A program made the position numbers and the translations under genes. A stretch of 11,618 nt of DNA from JBOGED01 sp050743625 (GTDB taxonomy: Bacteria > Actinomycetota > Nitriliruptoria > Euzebyales > Egibacteraceae), in contig JBOGED010000447.1 in NCBI GenBank assembly GCA_050743625.1, forward strand, positions 1 to 11,618, read 5' to 3'. Positions 5,425-11,618 of this stretch are shown here, one piece after another. The notes below the pieces were generated by a model that was not told the DNA's origin, did not search any database, and worked only from the letters and a program-made list of their open reading frames with translations. Within the stretch, counting starts at the first letter, position 1, and each line of letters opens with the position of its first letter.

Positions 5425-6564
5425 ATGAAGTTGCTGGATACGCGCACGCTCCGCAGGGTGACGGTGCCGGCGGGCCATACGGTACGGGTCTACGTGTGCG
5501 GGATCACGCCGTATGACTCGACCCATCTCGGGCATGCGTCCACGTACACGGTGTTCGACGTCCTCGTACGTTATCTCGAGCATCTTGGCCACCGTGTGCG
5601 CTACGTGCGTAACGTGACGGACGTCGATGACGACATCCTCCGCAAGGCCAAAGAGCTGGACGTCGACTACCTTGATCTCGCGCGCCGCGAGATCGAGCGG
5701 TTTCACCGCGATCTCGCCAGTCTCGGTCTCCGCCGCCCCGACGCCGAGCCTCGGGCGACTCGCACGATCCCCGCGATCGTCCAGGCGATCCGCGGGTTGG
5801 TCCGCTCCGGTATGGCGTACGCGTTGCCTGACGACCGGGTCTACTTCGACACCGGCGCGGCATCGAGGTTCGGGTCGTTCTCTCGGTTGGACCGCCCCGA
5901 GATGCTCCGGCAGTTCGCGGCGAAGGGGGGCGATCCGGATGCGGTAGGAAAGAGGGACCCGCTCGACTTCCTGCTCTGGCAGCCAAGCGCGACAGGGGAG
6001 CCCTCGTGGCCGAGCGACTGGGGACCCGGGAGGCCCGGCTGGCACATCGAGTGCTCGGTCATGGCGATGGAGGAGCTTGGCTCGGTCATCGACGTCCATG
6101 GAGGCGGCAGCGATCTGGTGTTCCCTCACCATGAGGCGGAGATCCTGCAATCCGAGTACCTGACCGGGCAAGGGCCGTTCGCCCGGGTCTGGGCTCACGT
6201 GGGGATGGTCGGCCTCGACGGCGTCAAGATGTCGAAGTCGCTCGGCAACCTCATCTTCGTCCGGGACCTCGTCGAGCGCTTCGAGCCCGAAGCGGTCCGC
6301 CGGTACCTCCTGTCCCACCACTACCGCCAGGATTGGGACTACGACGAGCAAGGCCTCGAAGAGGCCGCGATGGGAGTGAAGCGCTGGAGAGAAGCGGCCG
6401 GCTCCGGCGGTACCAACCCACGGCTCGAGGCCGCGTTCGCCAGCGCGATGGCCGACGACCTCGACACGCCGCGGGCGCTCGCCATTCTGGACGAGGCCGC
6501 CAGCGCGGGCGCGGGCGAGACGCTGATCCGGCTATCGGCTGTCCTGGGATTTCCTGGCGAATGA
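5425..6564 (+). CDS. mshC: MshC-like cysteine ligase of mycothiol biosynthesis (CysS paralogue)
   Basis: The 379-aa product is a class I aminoacyl-tRNA-synthetase-fold enzyme. MshC joins ATP-activated cysteine to glucosaminyl-inositol in the penultimate step of mycothiol synthesis. YVCGITPYDSTHLGHA (23-38) with the HLGH signature, GEPSWPSDWGPGRPGWHIEC (191-210) and KMSKS (268-272) match MshC closely. Zinc ligands are Cys25, Cys210 and His235. The protein stops shortly after DDLDTP (344-349), so it lacks the C-terminal tRNA-binding part of CysS (about 460 aa), and it is shorter than usual MshC (about 410). Some stretches are CysS-like: FPHHEAEI keeps Glu239, matching the fourth zinc ligand of CysS, and RNVTDVDDDILRKA resembles CysS. 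A shortened CysS or another cysteine ligase is therefore possible. No clear Shine-Dalgarno precedes ATG 5425. Confidence 0.78.
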   Translation: MKLLDTRTLRRVTVPAGHTVRVYVCGITPYDSTHLGHASTYTVFDVLVRYLEHLGHRVRYVRNVTDVDDDILRKAKELDVDYLDLARREIERFHRDLASLGLRRPDAEPRATRTIPAIVQAIRGLVRSGMAYALPDDRVYFDTGAASRFGSFSRLDRPEMLRQFAAKGGDPDAVGKRDPLDFLLWQPSATGEPSWPSDWGPGRPGWHIECSVMAMEELGSVIDVHGGGSDLVFPHHEAEILQSEYLTGQGPFARVWAHVGMVGLDGVKMSKSLGNLIFVRDLVERFEPEAVRRYLLSHHYRQDWDYDEQGLEEAAMGVKRWREAAGSGGTNPRLEAAFASAMADDLDTPRALAILDEAASAGAGETLIRLSAVLGFPGE

Positions 6565-6678
6565 TCCCCCATCTCGAAAAAAATCTCTAGATTGTTGCTG
6601 CCTGTAGTGTGCAACCCGTCTCGGTAGGGCAAAATAAGCGTGCACGAGGCGCCAGGCGGAACCGCCCGCACTCCGCCG
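6565..6678 (+). ncRNA. Possible small RNA in the convergent gap (weak)
   Basis: The gap between convergent mshC and ettA has an unusually AT-rich patch (6576-6597) with TAGATT (6588-6593) and TAGTGT (6605-6610) as -10-like boxes. An inverted repeat GTTGC/GCAAC (6594-6598 and 6611-6615) is followed by sequence able to fold: AAGCG (6636-6640) with CGCTT (6684-6688), enclosing GTGC/GCAC and GGCGG/CCGCC pairs. It would end in the strong hairpin at 6679-6722. I recognise no known RNA family. It could be only the ligase 3' UTR. Confidence 0.22.
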
Positions 6679-6722
6679 ACGAGCGCTTGAGCCCCCCGCC
6701 CGACCACGGGGGGCTCACTCGT
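6679..6722. terminator. Bidirectional terminator-like hairpin between mshC and ettA
   Basis: TGAGCCCCCC (6688-6697) pairs perfectly with GGGGGGCTCA (6708-6717) across a 10-nt loop. The helix resumes with ACGAG (6679-6683) against CTCGT (6718-6722) after a 4-nt one-sided bulge. It sits between two convergent genes and would serve both. There is no T-tract, which is common for actinobacterial terminators. Confidence 0.7.
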
Positions 6723-6738
6723 GTCCGGGAATCGTCCC

Positions 6739-8427
6739 TCACTCGCGCCGGGCGAGCGGTTTGTACTTGATGCGGTGCGGCTGGCTCAAGTCCACGCCGG
6801 CCGCCTCCAACCGCCGCCGCCGATCCGCCTCATACTCGCTGTAGCTACCCTCGAAGAACCGGGCTTGGCTGTTCCCCTCGAACGCGAGGATGTGGGTCGC
6901 GATCCGGTCGAGGAACCAGCGGTCGTGGCTGATCACGACGGCGCAACCGGCGAAGTCGAGCAGCGCGTCCTCCAACGCCCGCAGCGTGTCGACGTCGAGG
7001 TCGTTCGTCGGCTCGTCGAGCAGCAGGAGGTTCCCCCCACTGCGGAGCAGCTTCGCGAGATGGATGCGGTTGCGCTCGCCGCCGGAGCACTCCCCCACCT
7101 TCTTCTGCTGGTCGGCGCCTTTGAAGTTGAACGACGCGACGTAAGCTCGCGAGGGGACCCGCAGGGGGCCGAGCGCGATCTCCTCGCCCCCTCCGGTGAT
7201 CTCCTCGAACACCGTGTTCCCGGGTTCCAACGCGTCGCGGCTCTGGTCGACGTAGGCGAGCTGGACGGTGTCGCCAACCCGGAGCATCCCCGAGTCAGGC
7301 CTCTCCGCGCCGACGATCATCCGGAACAACGTCGTCTTGCCAGCCCCGTTCGGGCCGATCACGCCCACGATGCCGCCAGGCGGGAGGGCCAGGTTCAGCT
7401 CCTCGACGAGGAGCCGGTCGCCGTAACCCTTGGCCACGCCGTGTGCCTCGACGACCAGGTCGCCAAGGCGGGGCCCGTTCGGGATCGCGATCTCGGCGTT
7501 GGACATCCGCTGCCTCGGCGCCCGCGCCAGCAGGGACTCATAGGTCGCCAGGCGGGCCTTCGACTTGGCGTGCCGGGCGCGCGGTGACATACGCGCCCAC
7601 TCCAGCTCACGCTCGAGGGTCTTCTGGCGAGCGGACTCTTGCTTCTCCTCGCGTTGCAGCCGCTGCCGTTTCTGGTCGAGCCAGCTGGAGTAGTTGCCCT
7701 CGAACGGGATCCCCTTCCCGCGGTCCAGCTCGAGGATCCACCCGGCGACGTTGTCCAAGAAGTAACGGTCATGCGTGATCGCCACGACCGTCCCGGGATA
7801 TTCCTGCAGATGCCGCTCCAGCCAGGCGACGCTCTCGGCGTCGAGGTGGTTTGTCGGCTCGTCGAGCAGCAGCAGGTCGGGCCGGGACAACAGCAGCCGG
7901 CACAACGCCACCCGCCGCCGCTCGCCACCCGACAGGACCGCCACGTCGGTGTCTCCAGCCGGGACCCGCAGCGCGTCCATGGCGATCTCTACCGTGCGAT
8001 CCAGGTCCCAGGCGCCGGCCGCCTCGATCGCGTCTTGGACCTCGGCGAACTCCTCGTACACCTTGGCGAGCGCGTCGTCGTCGAGCGGCTCCGCCATCCG
8101 TTGGGAGAGCTGCTCGAAGCGCCGCAGCAGCTCAGCGGCGCCTCCGACACCCTCCAGAACGTTGCCGCGCACGTCCTTGCCCGCATCCAACCAGGGCTCC
8201 TGCGCAAGGTGGCCGACGCTGACCCCGTGGCCAGGCCACGCCTCACCCTCGAACGCGGTATCCAAGCCCGCCATGATCCGCAGCAACGTCGACTTGCCCG
8301 CCCCGTTCGGCCCGATCACCCCGATCTTCGCGCCGGGGAAGAACGAAAGCCAGATGTTGGAGAGGATCTCCTTGTTCGGGGGCACGACCTTCGTCAGCCC
8401 CTTCATCACGAACTGGTACTCAGGCAT
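6739..8427 (-). CDS. ettA: ABC-F ATPase EttA, energy-dependent translational throttle
   Basis: This 562-aa soluble ATPase has two ABC domains and no membrane part. EttA binds the ribosomal E site and gates the start of elongation according to ATP/ADP. VVPPNKEIL (14-22) and LSFFPGAKIGVIGPNGAGKST (27-47, first Walker A) are hallmark EttA sequences. Signature LSGGE is at 165-169, with Walker B and catalytic Glu190. A short arm insertion follows ABC1's first half (about 92-136). The charged inter-domain linker is at about 245-300. ABC2 has Walker A 358-366, signature CSGGE (447-451, Cys instead of Leu) and Walker B with Glu472. HRIKYKPLARRE ends the protein as in E. coli EttA. Length matches the family. 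A TAGCAT box 7 nt before the ATG suggests its own leaderless promoter, although it lies only 29 nt after the dehydrogenase gene. Confidence 0.96.
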   Translation of the reverse strand: MPEYQFVMKGLTKVVPPNKEILSNIWLSFFPGAKIGVIGPNGAGKSTLLRIMAGLDTAFEGEAWPGHGVSVGHLAQEPWLDAGKDVRGNVLEGVGGAAELLRRFEQLSQRMAEPLDDDALAKVYEEFAEVQDAIEAAGAWDLDRTVEIAMDALRVPAGDTDVAVLSGGERRRVALCRLLLSRPDLLLLDEPTNHLDAESVAWLERHLQEYPGTVVAITHDRYFLDNVAGWILELDRGKGIPFEGNYSSWLDQKRQRLQREEKQESARQKTLERELEWARMSPRARHAKSKARLATYESLLARAPRQRMSNAEIAIPNGPRLGDLVVEAHGVAKGYGDRLLVEELNLALPPGGIVGVIGPNGAGKTTLFRMIVGAERPDSGMLRVGDTVQLAYVDQSRDALEPGNTVFEEITGGGEEIALGPLRVPSRAYVASFNFKGADQQKKVGECSGGERNRIHLAKLLRSGGNLLLLDEPTNDLDVDTLRALEDALLDFAGCAVVISHDRWFLDRIATHILAFEGNSQARFFEGSYSEYEADRRRRLEAAGVDLSQPHRIKYKPLARRE

Positions 8428-8434
8428 GCGCCCG

Positions 8435-8440
8435 ATGCTA
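8435..8440 (-). promoter_or_regulatory. Putative -10 box (TAGCAT) of ettA
   Basis: On the minus strand TAGCAT ends 7 nt before the ettA ATG, in the 29-nt gap after the dehydrogenase stop codon. This predicts a leaderless ettA mRNA in addition to any read-through. There is no Shine-Dalgarno and no clear -35 box. Confidence 0.42.
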
Positions 8441-8456
8441 ACGGTGGTCGGCGATA

Positions 8457-9218
8457 TCAGCGCGGGGCCATGCGGAGGGCGCCGTCGAGGCGGATCACGA
8501 CGCCGTTGAGCATGGGGTTCTCCACAATGTGGCGGACGAGCGCGGCGAACTCGGCTGGATCGCCCAGTCGCGCGGGGTGCGGGACGGCCGCGGCCAGGTC
8601 CTGGAGCGCCTGCGCCGGGACGCCGGCGAGCATGGGGGTGTCGAAGAGGCCCGGCGCGATGGCGCAGACACGGATCTGGTGATCGGCCAGGTCACGGGCC
8701 GCAGGCAGCGTGAGCCCGACGACGCCGCTCTTCGAGGCCGAGTAGGCGACCTGCCCGACTTGCCCCTCCCAGGCGGCGATCGACGCGGTGTTGACGATGA
8801 CGCCACGGTCGCCGTCGACGGGCGGCTGCTCGGCCATCCGGGCGGCGGCCAACCGGAGCACGTTGAAGGTCCCGATGAGATTCACTTGGACGACCTGGGT
8901 GAACCGCTGAAGCGGGAGCGGCCCGCTTCGGGAAAGCACGCGACCCGGCGTGCCGAGACCGGCGCAGCTGACCACGATACGGAGGGGACCCAGCTCGGTG
9001 GCCCTGTCCAGGACCGCGATGACGTCGTCCTCGCTGGTGACGTCCGCCGGCATGAAGACGGCGAGGTCGCCAAGCTTGCCGGCCACGGCCGGACCGTGCG
9101 AGGAGGGCAGGTCCGCGATGACGACTTTCGCGCCGGCGGCCGACAGACCCTCGACGGTCGCCTTGCCTAGCCCGGACGCACCGCCGGTTACCACCGCTAC
9201 CACGCCCGCGATCCGCAT
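8457..9218 (-). CDS. Short-chain dehydrogenase, HSD10-like 3-hydroxyacyl-CoA dehydrogenase
   Basis: This 253-aa cytoplasmic Rossmann-fold oxidoreductase has the coenzyme motif TGGASGLG (11-18), Asp36 after the second strand (favours NAD over NADP), Asn113 in VNLIGTFN, catalytic Ser146, and Tyr159 and Lys163 in YSASK. Several stretches match type II 3-hydroxyacyl-CoA dehydrogenase (human HSD17B10): FMPADVTSEDDV, GQVGQVAYSASKSGVVG, IAPGLFDTP, LGDPAEFAALV, and the C-terminal NGVVIRLDGALRM. A role in beta-oxidation of straight or branched acyl-CoAs is likely; steroid or alcohol substrates are possible. AAGGGGG (9224-9230) lies 5 nt before the ATG and supports this start. The gene is divergent from the YihY-family gene and is followed by ettA on the same strand. 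Confidence 0.9.
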   Translation of the reverse strand: MRIAGVVAVVTGGASGLGKATVEGLSAAGAKVVIADLPSSHGPAVAGKLGDLAVFMPADVTSEDDVIAVLDRATELGPLRIVVSCAGLGTPGRVLSRSGPLPLQRFTQVVQVNLIGTFNVLRLAAARMAEQPPVDGDRGVIVNTASIAAWEGQVGQVAYSASKSGVVGLTLPAARDLADHQIRVCAIAPGLFDTPMLAGVPAQALQDLAAAVPHPARLGDPAEFAALVRHIVENPMLNGVVIRLDGALRMAPR

Positions 9219-9327
9219 GCACGCCCCCTTATCCGTTCATCCCTGCGCTGTGGCCGTAAGAATTGGGAGTCGGTCCTCGCCGTCATGGGTACTTCTTCCT
9301 TGTTCGAGCAGTCAAGGGTGGAGTGAC

Positions 9328-10293
9328 ATGGCAAGCGACCGCCAAGGCAAAGACCATCACAGAGGCCGGCGCGCCACCACGCCCCGACAGATTCCTCTCG
9401 CGGGGTGGAGGGACATCCTGAGCCGGGTAATCGCAGAGGTGAGAGCCGACAACGTGCCGCTCTTGGCCGCGGGCCTGGCGTACTACGCCGTGCTGGCGTT
9501 GTTCCCCACCGTGATCGCGGCCGTCACGCTGTACGGCCTGGTGGCGGATCCGGCGGAGATCGAGCGGCAGGTGAGCGGCTTCCTCGCCGGTCTACCGGAG
9601 GCCGGCGAGATCATCCAGAACCAGATCCGTGCGGCAACGTCATCTCCGAGAGGTCTCTCGATCGCCAGCGTAGTCAGCCTGCTCGTCGCGCTATACAGCG
9701 CCTCCGCGGGAGCGAACGGGATCGTCCGGGGCATCAATGTCGTCTATGGCGAGGTGGAGACGCGTGGGTTCCTGAAACTGCGCGCGCTCGCGTTGCTGCT
9801 CACTCTCGGCGCGTTGGCGACCGGCCTTATCGCGATCGGGCTGATCGCCATCCTGCCGGCGGTCATCGATTCGCTCGGTCTGGGCAGGATCGGTGAGACA
9901 GTGGTGACGGCCGTCCGCTGGCCGGCGCTGGCGCTGCTGGCCGTCACGGGCCTGGGCCTGCTCTATCGCTATGCACCGAACCGCCAGGCGGCCAAGGTGC
10001 GATGGGTCAGCTGGGGAGCGATCGTCGCGACAGCCCTATGGCTGATTGGGTCGGGACTGTTTTCTTTATATATCAGCAACTTCAGTAATTATGGGGCGAC
10101 CTACGGAACCGTCGCCGGGATCATCATCTTGCTGCTCTGGCTCTTCTTGACCAGCTTCGCCCTGCTGCTCGGCGCGGAGATCAACGCCGAGATGGAGCGC
10201 CAGACCCGCCGGGACTCAACCACGGGCCCCGAGCAACCTCTCGGCTCGCGTGGTGCGCGCGCCGCCGACACTGTAGGAAAATCGGCCAGTTGA
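9328..10293 (+). CDS. YihY/BrkB-family inner-membrane protein
   Basis: The product is a 321-aa polytopic membrane protein with about six TM helices (roughly 44-70, 107-127, 151-180, 195-213, 228-250, 257-283), a basic cytoplasmic N-terminus and a polar C-terminus (285-321). Family hallmarks are LAAGLAYYAVLALFP (46-60), the mid-protein RYAPN (214-218), and a late segment SLYISNFSNYGATYGTVAG (246-264). The family was once called RNase BN in error; its function remains uncertain, with transport or envelope roles proposed. The frame is open upstream across the dehydrogenase gene, but GGAG (9320-9323) 4 nt before ATG 9328 and the family-like N-terminus decide the start. The stretch 10060-10092 uses many A/T-ending codons, including TTA at 10066. 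The gene is convergent with marP, 13 nt between stop codons. Confidence 0.93.
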   Translation: MASDRQGKDHHRGRRATTPRQIPLAGWRDILSRVIAEVRADNVPLLAAGLAYYAVLALFPTVIAAVTLYGLVADPAEIERQVSGFLAGLPEAGEIIQNQIRAATSSPRGLSIASVVSLLVALYSASAGANGIVRGINVVYGEVETRGFLKLRALALLLTLGALATGLIAIGLIAILPAVIDSLGLGRIGETVVTAVRWPALALLAVTGLGLLYRYAPNRQAAKVRWVSWGAIVATALWLIGSGLFSLYISNFSNYGATYGTVAGIIILLLWLFLTSFALLLGAEINAEMERQTRRDSTTGPEQPLGSRGARAADTVGKSAS

Positions 10294-10306
10294 GGTTACG
10301 GGTACG

Positions 10307-11485
10307 TCAATACCGGCATGAGCCGGTGCTGACAGCCGCGTTGCGGGCAATCGCGCCAGCGATGTCGCCGCGGACCTGCTCGGCGGTCAACGCATAACCC
10401 ACTCCGGGCTCCCCGGCGGCGGCCGCGAACACCACCCCGCCGACAAGGCCCTCGCTCGTCACAAAAGGCCCACCAGAGTCCCCCGAACGGACCCCCGAGG
10501 ACAGCATGAGGATGTTACGCCTGACGGCTCCCTGCCCGTAGATGTCCCGGCCGATCGCCTCCAGCCGGTCCCGGACGACGGCGGGACGGACGTTGAGCAC
10601 GTGCTGCCCTCCGGGGAAACCGAGCGTGGCGCCAGCCGTGCCCCGGTCGCTCGGGGTCCGGACCCAGTCGATCGGCGCGGCGGTGGTCTCAGGCGACCAG
10701 AGGACCGCGAGATCGATGCCCGGATCGACATGGATGGCGATCGCCTCGTGCGTGCCGCGGGGATCGCGGACGCTCACCACGCGGCCACCGGCCACGACGT
10801 GCGCGTTCGTCACGACGAACCCGGGCGCGGTCACGAACCCGCTGCCGCTGGAGATTCCTCCACAACCCAGGGACTCGACTTGGACCGTACTCAGCTGTCC
10901 CCGGGACGACGCGGCCGCGACCGCGACATCCGTGGCCGGTTCGACGGGTGGTGACGTCGCGCCGCGAATCTCCGCGAACACCTGCGGAAAGCCCTGCCGG
11001 TCGAGATAGACCGACACGCGGCCGAACACGTCGGGTGGCGTGGGAAGCGCGGCGGCGATGGCGGTCACCAGTTGCGACTGGCGCAGCTGGGTGGCCAGGC
11101 TGGGAACCGGGCCTTGGACGAGTACCGATGCAAGGAGCCAGACCGTGATCACCAGCCCGCCGAAGCCGACGATGACCCCCGCGGCGCGATCCAGAGCACC
11201 CACTCCGAGCTTCTGCGCTCCCGAGCGGAGACGCAGGCCGACCGCGAACCCGATCCCCTGACACAGCAACACGATCCCGACAAGCAACCCCAAGGTGAGC
11301 AGCGCAAGGTCGGGACCAGGCCGCACGCCAGCCGCCCTCGCGAGCTCGGGCGCCGCCGTCGCACCCCCAACCAGCCCGCCCGCCGCCCCCACGAAGGCCG
11401 CGACCTGCGACAGCGCCCCCTGCCGAAACCCGCGTAACCCCACGTACACCAGCGCGGCAAGCAAGGCGACATCGACCAGATTCAT
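10307..11485 (-). CDS. marP: MarP-type membrane serine protease (CvpA-like domain plus trypsin-like domain)
   Basis: This 392-aa protein has an N-terminal CvpA-like membrane domain with about four TM helices (3-20, 25-45, 58-83, 101-123) and a periplasmic chymotrypsin-like protease domain (about 195-385). The catalytic triad is His229 in VTNAHVV, Asp258 in GIDLAVL and Ser337 in SGDSGGP. Cys208 and Cys390 are spaced like the disulfide pair of M. tuberculosis MarP (Rv3671c). That protein supports acid and oxidative stress resistance through cell-wall hydrolase processing; the same role here is inferred from homology. Length and architecture are normal. ATG 11485 opens at the CvpA-like start MNLVDVALL and follows a TAGCTT box by 6 nt, with no Shine-Dalgarno. 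It lacks a PDZ domain, unlike the HtrA-type protease elsewhere in the window. Confidence 0.94.
   Translation of the reverse strand: MNLVDVALLAALVYVGLRGFRQGALSQVAAFVGAAGGLVGGATAAPELARAAGVRPGPDLALLTLGLLVGIVLLCQGIGFAVGLRLRSGAQKLGVGALDRAAGVIVGFGGLVITVWLLASVLVQGPVPSLATQLRQSQLVTAIAAALPTPPDVFGRVSVYLDRQGFPQVFAEIRGATSPPVEPATDVAVAAASSRGQLSTVQVESLGCGGISSGSGFVTAPGFVVTNAHVVAGGRVVSVRDPRGTHEAIAIHVDPGIDLAVLWSPETTAAPIDWVRTPSDRGTAGATLGFPGGQHVLNVRPAVVRDRLEAIGRDIYGQGAVRRNILMLSSGVRSGDSGGPFVTSEGLVGGVVFAAAAGEPGVGYALTAEQVRGDIAGAIARNAAVSTGSCRY
10312..10327. terminator. 6-bp hairpin at the convergent YihY/marP junction
   Basis: ACCGGC (10312-10317), loop ATGA, GCCGGT (10322-10327). It begins 18 nt after the YihY-family stop and lies in the last codons of marP. 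The stop codons are 13 nt apart, so this is the only visible hairpin near the junction. There is no T-tract. Confidence 0.25.
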
Positions 11486-11491
11486 GCCGAG

Positions 11492-11497
11492 AAGCTA
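11492..11497 (-). promoter_or_regulatory. Putative -10 box (TAGCTT) of marP
   Basis: On the minus strand TAGCTT ends 6 nt before the marP ATG, which predicts a leaderless transcript. No Shine-Dalgarno and no clear -35 box are visible. Confidence 0.38.
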
Positions 11498-11526
11498 CCC
11501 GCCCACCTCCGCCGCCCGCACTCCGA

Positions 11527-11618
11527 TCAGCGGCGCCAACCACGGTCCTCCCGACGCTGGCCGGATGCCCCGACCATCACAGGCGCCGCACCGCGTGAGC
11601 GCTCGACCACGTCAAGCG
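11527..11618 (-). CDS. Possible C-terminal end of a gene upstream of marP (partial)
   Basis: Reading leftward from the window edge, one frame stays open for 29 codons and ends with TGA at 11527-11529, 41 nt before the marP start. The peptide starts LDVVERSRGAAPVMVG and ends in a basic tail REDRGWRR. The other two minus frames close within 14 codons. It looks like a plausible soluble C-terminus but is too short to identify. In mycobacteria a Nudix hydrolase gene lies upstream of marP, which is a guess for identity here, not evidence. Confidence 0.35.
   Translation of the reverse strand, partial: LDVVERSRGAAPVMVGASGQRREDRGWRR

Noticed and set aside
5227..6351. A 374-codon minus-strand open frame
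   Set aside because: It is antisense to the mshC-like gene, which has all family motifs. The translated product is charged and Arg/Val-rich with no recognisable domain.
6565..6722. tmRNA, SRP RNA or another known RNA in the convergent gap
   Set aside because: None of the hallmark sequences of these RNAs is present; only generic foldability is seen.
7639..8682. A 347-codon plus-strand open frame spanning ettA and the dehydrogenase end
   Set aside because: It is antisense to two well-supported genes and lacks domain structure.
8950..9327. Upstream extension of the YihY-family protein
   Set aside because: It overlaps the divergent dehydrogenase gene on the opposite strand. A good Shine-Dalgarno and a normal N-terminus start at 9328.
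1..11618. Mobile elements, CRISPR arrays, tRNA or rRNA genes, defence systems
   Set aside because: I saw no transposase, terminal repeats, spaced direct repeats, cloverleaf or rRNA sequence. Base composition is even apart from short AT-rich patches.

Overview
The window is GC-rich chromosomal DNA and almost certainly comes from an actinomycete (Actinomycetota). The evidence is a MarP-type CvpA/serine-protease fusion, a mycothiol-type cysteine ligase (MshC-like), a divergent GroES-like protein of a type I associate with actinobacteria, G/C-ending codons nearly throughout, and several start codons with a -10-like TAnnnT box only 6-9 nt upstream, as expected for leaderless mRNAs. I see no mobile element, CRISPR array, rRNA or tRNA. 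The window reads as a conserved chromosomal neighbourhood, not an island.

Left third (1-3492): an OmpR-type response regulator and its sensor histidine kinase run leftwards, and an HtrA-type membrane-anchored protease with one PDZ domain runs rightwards, with only 34 bp between the regulator and protease start codons. The arrangement resembles the MprAB-PepD envelope-stress module of mycobacteria. The 124-nt gap between regulator and kinase holds a long imperfect inverted repeat that ends next to the kinase start codon.

Middle (3458-6564): a small unrecognised protein runs leftwards and overlaps the tail of the protease gene. It is divergent from a GroES-like gene, with a perfect 8-bp inverted repeat between them. 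The GroES-like gene is followed by rnhB (RNase HII). A 385-nt gap then precedes an mshC-like ligase gene. This gap contains several hairpins and a possible 46-codon reading frame with a Cys-Cys-Pro-Cys cluster lying between two strong inverted repeats, which is suggestive of a cysteine-responsive leader for a cysteine-using enzyme.

Right half (6565-11618): after a bidirectional terminator-like hairpin come ettA (ABC-F translation factor) and an HSD10-like short-chain dehydrogenase, both leftward. A YihY/BrkB-family membrane protein runs rightward, convergent with marP, a CvpA-like membrane domain fused to a periplasmic serine protease. The last 90 bases hold what may be the C-terminus of another leftward gene.

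Functionally the window mixes envelope stress and proteolysis (two-component system, HtrA, MarP, YihY) with housekeeping (RNase HII, EttA, GroES-like, thiol synthesis, acyl-CoA or steroid-type dehydrogenase). The points most worth checking are the two candidate cis-regulatory RNAs, the MshC/CysS-intermediate ligase and the orphan GroES-like gene with its operator-like repeat. None of these is demonstrated by the sequence alone.
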